64,000 bases of DNA from Porpolomopsis calyptriformis (Eukaryota > Basidiomycota > Agaricomycetes > Agaricales > Hygrophoraceae), in contig OX621176.1 in NCBI GenBank assembly GCA_951640195.1, positions 930,001 to 994,000 on the forward strand, given 5' to 3'. The notes under the pieces are model-generated. The model saw only the letters and a list, made by a program, of their open reading frames with translations. It searched no databases and was not told the DNA's origin. Shown here piece after piece: positions 11,972 to 22,318 of this stretch (positions within the stretch are counted from its first letter, which is position 1; each line of letters starts with the position of its first letter). The translations under genes and the position numbers were made by a program.

Positions 11972-13782
11972 TTGCATTGCTGATTGTGGATAAATCAATG
12001 GTCTTGCCGCTGATACTTGAGTTACTTGTTTTCAGCGATCATCGCTGATCACTCATTTTCAGCAAGGGGTTGCTGATTTATGCATTGCTGATTTTAAGTC
12101 CCTGAATTTCAGAGGTGATTGTTGCTGATTATAAGTGGATGGATTCTATACTACTCATCTTCGTTATTCTCATTAAATACAGTCCTGGTGATACCAGGCT
12201 TTCTATCAATGATACCCCACTTGCCTTGAGTAAGCACACATCTGACAACATTTTTGACATTCCTTATATCTGTCACAACCAGGGCATACATCTTTTGATA
12301 GTCTGTAAGTTGTTTGGTTGCATCCTTGTTTCCTGTGTTGCATGGGGTTATAAGTGCAAGGATTTGAATCTGTCCACAAAGATTCCTGAAGGCAATGTTG
12401 TCTGGTAACTGATAAACAAAAATCATATCAAGTTGTCCATATCCAATGCTTCATACAGTATTATTGCCTGATCCATAGTTGACCTCAAACTGTTGCAAAT
12501 CATAATTGTTCAAAATGAAAGGTAAATCTACACACATGAACATAGGAAGCATTTCTTTGGTCAAATCTTGACACATTGCGCATCCCAGACACACTGCGAA
12601 TTGAGTTGCCTTTGTCATGAATGTGGAATTTCCCCCAGACATCCATAACTTGTGGTAAGTGTTTTCTGAACTCAACCTGACGTCCACCAAGTACACCCGC
12701 AAAGTAACTGGCCAATCAGGTGTGCACATTGTTGGGAACAGATTGATTTGCTTGATAAGGAGCTTAAAAGATTTGGTCAGGATCTAATGTTAGTTGTAAG
12801 TTTCAGGCTACAGAAAGATTGTTGCTCCATACATTCTGGGTACATCCTTTCATTACGTCTTGGACTGTCACTGCGGTGATCATGGTAAGTTGCTAGTTCA
12901 GCTTCAAGATTATGGTGTGTGCCCAATTAACCTATATAGCTCATATGGAGGACTCAGTTGTCTAGATTGGCCCATGGCTGGCAATGGGAATGCAGTCCAA
13001 TCTGAAGCAGACCACAGAAACATTCCATGAAGAACATCCATGTGGTCCACACTGGCCCACAGTTTCACATATCGCCTACCACATGCAGTAGGCTGTGAAG
13101 GGTTAGCATACATACTGATAGCCTACTCTCTTGATAGTAGTAGTAATACCTATATAGAGATGCTGTGTTCATTCTGCTTAGTCAGATATACAAAACAAAA
13201 CTCACAGTTCATACTTTTTGACCCAATTAATCACTGAAGTCTCCAAAGCTTCAAGTTCTTTGAGAGTGATCTCAAATTGCAGCAGCATTTTCATGATTGC
13301 AATGAGCTCAACCATATGATTGTAATATTTTGAATCTTGAAAACAATTCTTCATGACATGCAGTGTGACATATATAAACTAGAAGCCCCATGACTCTGCG
13401 GTGAAGCTTATACAATTATCTGCAATATTTCCTAGCACATGGATGAAGGCTGAAGGGATATCACAAGCCATGTTAGCTGTCTCTTCCCCAATGGTCTCCC
13501 AAATATTTGGCTCGATCTTGAAGTCTGAGCCTGGTTCGATCCCTGGAAAGCGCCCAGTCCACAGCTTCACGAGGTTGGGAATGTTGTTTTCAAGCAGAAG
13601 ATGGAACTATTCCCAAGGACAAGATCTGGCATAATTAATTGAATGAACATAGGAGAGTGCAGGTGCATGTCGTATGCCATGGTCTTTAGCTATTTGATTA
13701 TGTCTTGTTTTCATCAGAGCAGCTTTCATTTTCTGAAGAATTTCATTGAAGCTCTTGTAGGTTCAATACGGTAGGTTGGCAG

Positions 13783-14531
13783 TATTATTGCCATTTGCAG
13801 AGGAGTTTGCGGAGCATGAACTTTATTATAAATGTGGCAGATATTATATATTATTAATAACTCAAGAAATACTTGATGGATTTTTAAGATTTTATAATGG
13901 AAAAATATATATTTACAAGGGCTAGGTGCCCCCATAGTTATCTTGGAGGATCTTAGCATTTGAGAGAAGTTATAGACATGTATTTACTTTTAGAGATAAT
14001 ATAATATGTGTAGCTAATAACTTTTTAACTAAAATAGTTATCAAAAAGGTAGTAGTGTGAAAGTTGGTCTAATATTTAATACCTAGGTGCCCCAATAGTT
14101 TAAAGTATATAATATAATATTTTACATCAACTGTAACCTATATACTTTGTATAATATTTTTCTAAATATTCTTCCAAAGAATACTTACCAATTCTAAGGA
14201 TTTCTTATATATATGATATAGGGGCACCTAGGTATTAAATATTAGACCAACTTTCACACTACTACCTTTTTGATAACTATTTTAGTTAAAAAGTTATTAG
14301 TTACACATATTATATTATCTCTAAAAGTAAATACATGTCTATAACTTCTCTCAAATGCTAAGATCCTCCAAGATAACTATGGGGGCATCTAGCCCTTGTA
14401 AATATATATTTTTCCATTATAAAATCTTAAAAATCCATCAAGTATTTCTTGAGTTATTAATAATATATAATATCTGCCACATTTATAATAAAGTTCATGC
14501 TCCGCAAACTCCTCTGCAAATGGCAATAAAT
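13783..14531. mobile_element. Foldback / MITE-like palindrome, 749 bp
   Basis: Two arms of about 311 bp (13783-14093 and 14221-14531) are almost exact reverse complements, joined by a spacer of about 127 bp. The arms are AT-rich and carry no gene; identical short open frames on opposite strands are a consequence of the inverted repeat. It is inserted in the CACTA transposase. A clear target duplication was not found. Confidence 0.8.
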
Positions 14532-14841
14532 GATAGTTGATCTTGCCCTTGAGGTGTCATCAACGGTATGTAGTAGTTTCTCCCTCCTCCTTGGATTTTT
14601 CACACACCCCTGATAGTGCATGACTAACAGGGTACGATCGAATTCACACCCTTGAGGCCTAGAATCTTGTCCATCACCACAATATCACCAAGTTTGAGAA
14701 TAATGTATGCATGCATATCAAATGTAATCAGGTCTTCTGCGTCAAATGTAGGCACACCTATCGCAAGCTGTGCCAGTTCATCATTGAGGGGAGCCAAGAA
14801 GGACTCAAGGTCCTTGGGTGAATGCAGACCAGGGATCACAC

Positions 14842-15414
14842 TGATATGACCCCTTAGTCCCCTGAGCTCCAGAGTACATGTTTTATATATCGACATGATC
14901 CCCCAGACATCTACTACACTTCTACGATGTCCCTGACTACGCGATTCGGCTTCCTGCCCAGCGATTTACCTCCGAATTCTTTGGATTTCTGTAAATTTCT
15001 TCAGATTCTTTGATCCTTTGATTCGCAATCGCAGCTCATATCAAAGGATGCATCTGATAGCCAGATGTCCATTGTATATATTTCCATCGTTTCCATAGAC
15101 CCTTTCACTGGTGGCTTTGTTCAGAAGTCTCATCCCTTTACTATATAGCATATAAAGGGATCTTTGTTTTCACAGATATATTTACTTGTAGATATGTTTG
15201 TATCATAGAGAAGGAAGATAGATTCAATCGTCCCACGTCCAGTCCTTCATGTTTGAGCCTCTTCAACTGCCTCTAGCACTCTAGAGAGTGCTCCGATTTT
15301 CCAATTTCTTCTATTTCTTTGATTTTTATGATTTCTTTGATAGCTCCTTTCTATTGTGCCTCCTGTCATCTCTCGGGGCAGATTCCAGAGCTCAGACGGC
15401 TCCACATTGCATCA
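14842..15414 (+). repeat. Solo LTR in the CACTA transposase
   Basis: A 573-bp segment starts TGATATGACC and ends TTGCATCA. It is flanked by ACAC on the left and ACGC on the right, a 4-bp duplication with one change. Cutting it out restores the transposase motif LICLGV-IPG across the junction. Its centre (ATATAAAGGGATCTTTG) resembles the TATA region of LTR-A, so the source element may be a relative of LTE-1. Orientation is judged by that similarity. Confidence 0.75.
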
Positions 15415-16240
15415 ACGCCAAGACAAATGAGGTTGTTGATGTGAGTGCATATATCGGGTAGGAGGTTGTAGTTTTGGAGAAGGATAGGAGTAGCAGATGG
15501 CCCACCCCTATGATGTTTAAATAATAGATATCCATCAAGACATACAGTGAAAGCCAGGTCACATTTACTGGAGAAGTAAGTATATGGTCATGTGATTCCA
15601 TTGACCATGACCTTTTGCTGGAGAAGGGTGCAGTAGTTTTCACAATCAAAAACATCGCGGATCTGTCCTGGTTTATGATGAAAGTTGGCACAGTATGAAA
15701 GTTGTTGGATCATCTCCTTATTTTGGTGGAACCCCTGGAGGAGAGGGATGAGTGGGAGGTATGCAAACCTGCATCTTAGCTGCTTGTAGTAGTAGCATTT
15801 TTTGTCACAAAATGGGCACCATCTTAGCAATCTGTATTTTCCCATATATGCTATACATGACCTGATACAGCAGTTATAATAAACCAGCTTGACACCTGAG
15901 AGAAACCCAAGTCAATGGAGGATCTTCCATTCTGAGTTGATGTCTAGCTTGTGAGTGAAAGAGAGATGCATCTGATTAAATGCATCCCTTGACATATTGC
16001 TCTTCAGCTTAAGCATGAAGGCTCATATGTTATCATGGTCTTCATCTGATATACTGTCATTTCCTAGCATACAGTTACGAAAAAAAATCATAACAATTGA
16101 AAAACAAGACTCACAAGTTGAGAACACCATCTCATCCTCCAATTCTTGCTGCATCTGATCAAGATTGAGAAGAAGGCCATCTTTGAGGGCTTCATTCTCA
16201 TCAAACTCAAGCTCCCCAAAATCACACACAATACTCAAGT

Positions 16241-17074
16241 CTGAACAGTCTTATATTGGTCTATAGATTAGGAAGAATGAATGAGAAATACCTTGTGGGT
16301 CATCTGAATCTTCTGGTACTTCCACCACAGGTTCATATGCATCTAATTGATTCCTTCTACTTGGGTTCACTGAGCTACTGCTGCTAGAATCCAACCAATG
16401 GCAGTGTTGAGCTGTAACAGATATGGCTGTTACAGAGCCTACAGAGGTAGGTGATCAGTGTTGATAGGTGTTTGGCACCTCAGAGTGGTATAGAGGCTGT
16501 ATTTACCACTATTTACAGTATGTTTTAACCCTTTGCCACCGCTTGTACCAGAGATACTGCACCCAATAGATATTGGTCGTATTCAGTCTGGTCTTGAGCA
16601 AGGCAAGAACCAAAACCCTTACATGAGCAGAGGAGGAGATGGTGGTGGTTGCAACATCCCCATCCTCACTAGAGATGGAGGAAGGGGCTATATCTACATC
16701 ACTACTGTAGTCGGAACCCAGCATGGTTCATTTATCAGCCTTGCAATAGTGCACTTTTCTAGCCTCATATCCAATCCATTTGTAGCAAGTTGGTGAACAT
16801 CGACATTATTTGTGTTTGAGCATTGTAGTGCTACCTGTGAAAAAATGGCAGTGAGAAGTATAGTACTTCCATGTGAGTGGTCACATGATATTAGAAGGAA
16901 TTTGTTTGTTCCTGCTATTTATGGTAATATTCTGTGCACATGACACAATACAGACAAATAACACATCAATTCACATCTCCCAATACCTCATCCCCTCATT
17001 ATCCCCCCTCTCTAGGCTCTCCAGAAAATCGCACCGATATTGTCTCACTATTCTCAAGACATCTACAAACTATT
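16241..17074. other. CACTA spacer between the divergent transposase and second gene
   Basis: No convincing exon. A short minus-strand acidic frame at 16509-16724 (SDYSSDVDIAPSSISSED) may be a transposase N-terminal remnant. Any promoters for the two divergent genes should lie here. Confidence 0.35.
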
Positions 17075-18256
17075 ATGCCAAAATCCAAGAAGTTAAAATG
17101 TAATACTACTGGCCAACTCAATGCCCTCCAACAAACTATTCAGGAGATGGCAATGGAGATCCAGGACATTGAGCATAAGTAAAAAGTCATTATTATTCAT
17201 CATTAACATTATTTATTAATGTTACAGGAAAAAGCAAAGCTCAAAAGCATTCTCATACTGAGATTCACCAAGACCAGATGAAACTAATCAAGAAACCAGC
17301 TGGGTTGGCTGGAAAAGCCCCTCTGAAGGGGTTCAATCTCCAGGAAGCTATAGGATTAGCTGACAACAAACAACAATATAATAAACTTTCCATAAGTTTC
17401 ACGCTTGGGATGTGAAAATTAATGCACTAATACTTATTTTATAGGCTTTAGCATGTCAATATGCATGTAAATACCTCAAACTTGGGAAGACAATCATGGA
17501 TCAGGATCAAAGAAAGGTGATATCGGTGGTAGATATGGTAAGTTATCCAATCTTCTGTGTTCAAATCTTTATTCCCATAATTGCAGATGCAGAAGAACCA
17601 CCCGTTCTTCTGTAAATTCATGAATGGATAGCCTGTCTGTATCTTCATCAGCCAATACCTCAAGAACCATGCTACAGCAAAGAAGTACAATAGGAAGAAA
17701 TTTCATGTGAGCAATTGAATCTACTAAAGACGAAGCATTAATGAGTTACATGTATATTCTTTCAGGACCCTGACATAGACAGTAAATCAGGTGATATCAG
17801 CTCCGATGGAAGTGTCTCTGAGGATTCTAACAACTCAGATGATGCCAGCAATTCTGACTGGAACACAGATGACACAAGTGATGATGAAGATGAAGATAGA
17901 TAGCCTCACAAACATGCTAGGTTTGACAAGGTCAGAATTCTCCTTTATCCATGTAAAATAGCAGCTGATCAGCTCCTCATCTTGTTCATAGGGTGAACTA
18001 TCAATAGAACACAACGTGCCTCTGTCTGCCTTAAAATCAAGCAAGAAACTGTTAAATGCCCAGGTAAGTCTTCTCAACTGTTTGCAATCATACTCACTTA
18101 TTATTACAGAAAGACCATGACATGGATGGTATTGATAGTAAGAAAGCTCAACTTCCAACTTCCAGACACATAAACATACTTGACATTTATGACTCTGATG
18201 ATTACTTATAAACCCCACCACCATTGCAGAAACCTATTAAATCTGCAGATGAACGC
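17075..18256 (+). pseudogene. CACTA second gene, N-terminal part
   Basis: Likely exons are joined by GT-AG introns. MPKSKKLKCNTTGQLNALQQ starts at 17075. A GTAAAA...TTACAG intron (about 17180-17227) leads to a segment with GFNLQEAIGLADNKQQYNKL. After another intron (TTATAG near 17444) come ALACQYACKYLKLGK and, past a GTAAGT...TGCAG intron, MQKNHPFFCKFMNG. A strongly acidic Ser/Asp stretch lies at 17766-17902. In-frame stops (TAG after KFMNG, for example) show decay. LTE-2 cuts the gene at 18257; the C-terminal part resumes at 46593. The gene is divergent from the transposase. Function unknown. Confidence 0.5.
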
Positions 18257-18800
18257 TGTAGGAAATCCATCCTCCCTACCAATGGAAAACCTTTCCATCA
18301 CACAAGAGCTCAACCTCACCAAATCCGCATACACATATCCCAAAACCCGACCCTTCTGACTTTCCAATAAACATTCTGATAACGTCCGCCTCTAACCAGA
18401 GGACTTCCGAAAACACGAACTCCTTCAGAAACACCTCAAACTAATCGGAAAGTCTCTTTTCTTTGTTTTCCTTATCTTATCTACCTTTTCCTATGTTTCT
18501 TTCACCTATCTACCTAATTTCCACTCACATAATGTTACAAAGGAACTATCCTTTGTACACATACCTACAAAGAAGTTCCTTTATTCACCTCCTCTATATA
18601 TATCAAGTAGATAATCACTAAAAACAAGATAGACACACCTTCCTCAATACATACCTTCCCTTCCTACCCAATATATCAAGCTTTTATAAGCTTGAAACCC
18701 CTGTCCATCATCATCTAATTACTGAATCAGTTCCTACATGTTCCGATACCCCTTGGACAAATGAGAGGAATCTCCCTCAAGATCCCTCACGCCTTCTACA
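18257..18800 (+). repeat. LTE-2 5' LTR
   Basis: The 544-bp LTR runs from TGTAGGAAATCC to GCCTTCTACA and matches 46045-46588. The TATATATATC box near 18595 is a likely core promoter. The leader after it (TAATTAGAGCCCACTG) should contain the primer-binding site, but no tRNA could be assigned by eye. Confidence 0.9.
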
Positions 18801-18830
18801 TAATTAGAGCCCACTGTGAGGGGTTCTAAC

Positions 18831-19070
18831 ATGTCCACTTTTCAGTATTCTACCACTCCACCACTCCACACACCTCAACTGCTCCTCACAATCCTTAACT
18901 GTCCTCCCAACACTCCCACCTTGGACTCCTTGGATGAGCTCATTATCGAAGCTCTTATCAACCCCTCAACCTCAGCTTCCCTTCTTAACACCCCTTCGGA
19001 AGGAAACATAGACCTTCCACCTGCAAGCAAAACACCCCTCACCACACTCCCCAACACCGCAGCTATTCCC
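18831..19070 (+). pseudogene. LTE-2 gag, N-terminal piece before the LTE-3 insertion
   Basis: An open frame from MSTFQYSTTPP at 18831 runs to the TTCCC target site at 19066-19070, where LTE-3 is inserted. The frame resumes after the second TTCCC at 31771. The piece is low-complexity (Pro/Thr/Leu-rich), like many gag N-termini. It is interrupted by 12.7 kb of LTE-3. Confidence 0.65.
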
Positions 19071-19422
19071 TGTCACAACTGTAGTTGCAAGTCTTTTCGT
19101 TAATCACAAGGCAGGCCTTGGAGCTTAATAAGTCTAGTAGGATGTAGAAGAAAGTTCTGACGGGGACGTCCTCGTAAAGGGTGATAATTCCTCTGAGTTT
19201 AGTTTTACTTCTACAAAGAAGTTGTTCTGCGAGTTAAATCCATTGCATGCCTCTGCGGAGAGTTTAGGGAATATGGGCATGAACGATTGGCTCAGTAGTT
19301 ATGGGTTTATGTTTCTCTTTTCTTGTTCTGATGGAAAAGAAGTCTGATGATTCTGATTGCGTTCGTGCTACTACAAGTAATCTCACAGGAGGATGAAGTG
19401 ATGATCCGCTTTGCCCTCAGGG

Positions 19423-19430
19423 TTTATATA
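19423..19430 (-). promoter_or_regulatory. LTR-B sense TATA box
   Basis: On the minus strand the sequence reads ACTATATAAACCC. It is conserved in the other copies (26490-26497 and near 56073), upstream of the leader and the small open frame that ends the LTR. This position fits the core promoter of the genomic RNA. Confidence 0.6.
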
Positions 19431-19732
19431 GTATTTCTAAAATAGGAGTCACTATGAGTCAGCCTCCGCAGTCACCCCATTTTCTATTGTTCACAGCCTC
19501 CGATTTAAGGTTTGTCATTGTTCTTAGTCATACTGCGGAAGGCTGTGTTGTTTTGATGACTCAACTCTATTGGGCATAGCCTTCCGCAGTATCAGGCTGT
19601 GCTGTCTCATGACTGGTTCCTATTGTTCTTCTAGTCATGAGATCGCCGCTGTTTCTATCTCTTGTCCGGCGTATCGGGTTTCTCTTCTTTGACTGAGGAA
19701 CCTCCTTTTAGTCTTCCCTTTGTGTCTGAGCA

Positions 19733-19740
19733 TATAAAAG
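19733..19740 (+). promoter_or_regulatory. LTR-B antisense TATA box
   Basis: TATAAAAG lies 49 bp before the ATG at 19789 of the antisense gene and recurs at 30723-30730 in the other LTR. Initiation about 30 bp downstream would give a short leader of roughly 20-30 nt. Together with the sense TATA box it makes the LTR look like a two-way promoter. Confidence 0.55.
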
Positions 19741-19788
19741 ATGTGGGGTTGTATCCCTATGCTTCAGTTCAATCCTTGTCAATTTATC

Positions 19789-20622
19789 ATGACTCCCTCC
19801 CACCAAGGTCACTACGTCCGATTCTTCAAGCAGTCTGGAGTGGTGCACCGCACTGCTCCTGTCTTTCTCGATTGTGATTCGTTTCATTACTACCTCCAGC
19901 GCATCCCCTCCGACGCCGACCTCTGCTGGTTTTCCTTTTCTTGTTTTGCTTGCGGTGGCAAGCATAAGGTCAGAAAGTGTCCGTATGTTCGCTGGCCAAT
20001 CCAGCATGTTTGTGGCTTAATGGAGGATCCGCTTGGTATGTATCTTGTTTTGTCTTTATTAGTCTGTGTTTATTGATAATAGGCTTTCCCTTTTTAGCTT
20101 GGGATGATGATGCCCCTCCTCCCACCTCCAAGCTCCCTTTGGAGGAGCAAGTTGATTGGAGTTCCGACCGTTGGGGGTATCCCCTCCCCTTTGATGATGC
20201 TAAGCCTGAGGACTTGGCTACCAGCCCCCCTTTCCATCCTTGGACCCCTGGTCCAACAAGTGTTCTGTCTAGTGGTGAGTTTTTAACTCTCTCGTTTTCT
20301 TCATAGTTGTTGATTCCCTGTCTTTTTTTTAGTCGAAGATTTGTTGTCGTCGTTGACCAACGTCAATGTCAAGATCGAGGAGGAAGAAGTTCCTCCTAGT
20401 TTGTTATGGAGTCCCACCAATGATTGGTTGGGTGAGGAAGCGAGAAAGATAGCAATGGGTTTCATTGAAGGGAAGGCTGCTGAGTTGCAGGCCTCCGGTG
20501 GTGACACTAATGGGGCAATCTACTGGGGCAACAAGTTGGCCGCATTAGATGGTCAAGTAGTCTCGAGTTTTGTAGAGTTTTTGAGGGACAGTATGGTGCA
20601 GGAGATTGCCAAGATGGACTAG
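19789..20622 (+). CDS. LTR-B antisense gene, intact copy (3 exons, 237 aa)
   Basis: Exons 19789-20035, 20098-20274 and 20333-20622 (247, 177 and 290 nt) join in frame without stops. Introns are GTATGT...TTTTAG (62 nt) and GTGAGT...TTTTAG (58 nt). The start is MTPSHQGHYV, 49 bp after a TATA box. Residues 52-75 hold CX2CX8CX10C (C52, C55, C64, C75), with more Cys at 29 and 46, possibly a metal-binding module. An acidic Pro-rich middle (about 83-140) and a C-terminal domain with LWSPTNDWLGEEARKIAMGF, rich in Glu and predicted helical, follow. AATAAA lies 57 nt after the stop. The gene runs opposite to LTE-3 pol. I do not recognise the family; function unknown. An upstream frame (MSGVSGF-like) could add N-terminal residues. 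Confidence 0.75.
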
Positions 20623-20678
20623 TATAAATAGTTAGTCGGACATGGACTCCTCCCTTTGTACAAGTAGTTTCTGCTGTC

Positions 20679-20684
20679 AATAAA
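20679..20684 (+). terminator. AATAAA polyadenylation signal of the LTR-B gene
   Basis: AATAAA 57 nt past the TAG stop, kept in other copies (718-723; 47670-47675 on the minus strand). It suggests the antisense transcript ends inside the LTR. Confidence 0.5.
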
Positions 20685-20780
20685 GACAGCCTCCCTCCCA
20701 AAAGAACTGTCATAAGAAAGAAAAGAAAAGAATGAAGAAAAGAGAGAAATTTTAAGAGAGTGAACGCCAATTTCATGACA

Positions 20781-20794
20781 TTACCCCCTCCCTA
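20781..20794 (-). promoter_or_regulatory. LTE-3 polypurine tract
   Basis: On the minus strand TAGGGAGGGGGTAA directly precedes the 3' LTR start TGTCATGAAA. This is the expected position and composition of the plus-strand primer. Confidence 0.8.
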
Positions 20795-22312
20795 GAGTCC
20801 ACCGGAGCCATGCGAGGATGGACCCAAAGCTCTTCTCCTCTCAAATTTGAAGTCGGGATGCTTGTCATGAAATTCTGAGACCTTTTCTGCCGCATTCTCC
20901 AGATTTTTTCTGGGTTCCCAGGAGTTTTCTGAAATAGAGTACCCCTTCCACTGTACCAAATATTGTTTTTGGTTTCGCCAGAGCCTCCCATCCAGGATTT
21001 GGTCAACCTCGTACTCTTCCTCCCCTTCTATTTCTATTCCCTCCGGTTCTTCCAATCTTCTCCTTTTTATTTCTGAATCTTCATAAGTGCTGAGTAAATT
21101 CCCATGAAAGACCGGATGTATTCAGTACGTCCCTGGTAATTTCAATTTGTAGACTTGGTCTGAGAGTTTCCTTTCTATTTCAAAGGGTCCCAATCTCTTA
21201 TCTGCCAGTTTTTTGCTAGGGGCAGTAGTGCTGATGTTTGTCGCATCCAGCCAGACCTTATCTCCAACCTCCCTGTGTACTTCTTCCGTTTTCTTATCGT
21301 AATAGTCTTTCATTGTATTCTGGGCTAGCCTGATTGATGCCTTGATTTCTTCTTGAACTCTTTTTATTTCTTCGGTCAGATCTTGGGCTCTCGGTACTTC
21401 AGACTTTCCAGCCTGAGGGATGGCCATCTTTGGATGATATCCCCTTGCAGCATAGAATGGAGTCCTTTTCGTGGATGAATTTTCATTGTTATTGTGGGCG
21501 AATTCTGCCATTGGTAAGAACTTAGCCTAGTCATTTTGTTGATAATTACAGAATGTTCTGAGGTATTGTTCTAACTCTTGGTTAATGCGTTCAGTTTGTC
21601 CGTCAGTTTGAGGGTGATATGCTGTTGAGTAGGCCCCTTCAATCCCAAGTTTCTTGAAAATTCCCCTCATTAGTTTCGATGTGAATTGCATTCCGCAGTC
21701 TGAAATCATTTTCTCCGGGACCCCATGTAGCCTCCAAATATGATTCATATATAGCTTTACTGTCTCTTCTGTGTCCACCTTAGTAGTCGTTGGTATAAAA
21801 TGAGCTTCTTTTGTTAACTGATCCACCACAACCCAGATGGCATCGTAACCTTCTGATTTGGGTAGTTCCATAATGAAGTCATTTGTTACCGTCTCCCATG
21901 GTCTTTCTGAAGGTAGTATTGGTGTCAATCTTCCTTTGGCTCTGTGATAGGATCTTTTCTTTCGATTACAGGTGTCACAGGTTTTCACATAATGTTTGAC
22001 ATAAGTCGTGATTCCCGGCCACCAGTAATTTCGGGTGAGTAGTTCCAGTGTTCGGTATTCTCCTTGATGCCCTCCTTCCAAGGTATCATGATGCAGATGT
22101 ACCAAATCCCTCCTTATTTCCTCGTCTTTTGGGACATAGACCTTTCCTTTGAAAAGGATTAGACCATTCTCGGTGTTCCAGTCTTCCAATCCTTTTCTGA
22201 GTTTTCTTGGCATCCCTCCTTTAACTATTTTCAAGGCTTCTTCGATTTCAGAGTCGAAAGCTTCAGAGGCTTGAATTCTTTGTAGTATAGGGTGATCTTT
22301 GACTGTTGTCAT
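20792..22312 (-). pseudogene. LTE-3 integrase and chromodomain
   Basis: From 22312: the H-H-C-C module (HLHHDTLEGGHQG, CDTCNRKK), then the core with TNDFIMELP (Asp 1), KMISDCGMQFTS (Asp 2) and QTERINQELEQ (Glu). The region near 21540 has a TAG where Trp is expected (QND-AKFL). The C-terminal part (21122-21511) has VGDKVWLDA and LADKRLGPFEI, a TGA follows GTY, and the last part is a chromodomain (YEVDQILDGR, YLVQWKGYS, SWEPRKNL). Chromodomains direct such elements to marked chromatin (family knowledge). Two or three stops make this copy inactive. Confidence 0.85.
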
Positions 22313-22318
22313 ATGTCC

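Larger units (their letters stand above)
12151..16240 (-). pseudogene. CACTA transposase (Tnp2 / Transposase_21-like), broken
   Basis: Pieces on the minus strand follow in transposase order. The N-terminal part (about 16240-15850) has LKSNMSRDAFNQM and the CX2C of CPFCDKK. Next (15845-15415) come FAYLPLIPLLQGFHQNKEMI, FDCENY and GPSATPILLQNYNL. The sequence is then split by a solo LTR inserted in LICLGV-IPG. It resumes at 14841-14620 (PKDLESFLAPL, FDMHAYIILKLGDI), and continues past the foldback at 13600-13200 (EPNIWETIGEETA, VLGNIAD, TAESWGF). The C-terminal region ends at 12151 (ILALITPCNTGNKDAT, VVTDIRNVKNVV, KWGIIDR). I know this C-terminal pattern from agaricomycete CACTA transposases. 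Many stops and frame changes. Confidence 0.75.
19071..20780 (-). repeat. LTR-B, 3' LTR of LTE-3
   Basis: A 1710-bp LTR, long for a fungal gypsy element. It holds a sense TATA box and an antisense one about 300 bp apart, and a complete antisense three-exon gene. Other copies: 1-819 (partial), 26137-31770 and 47585-56432 (solo). Confidence 0.9.

Noticed and set aside
13726..14540. Two identical small proteins on opposite strands
   Set aside because: Both come from the arms of the foldback palindrome and carry no family signature.
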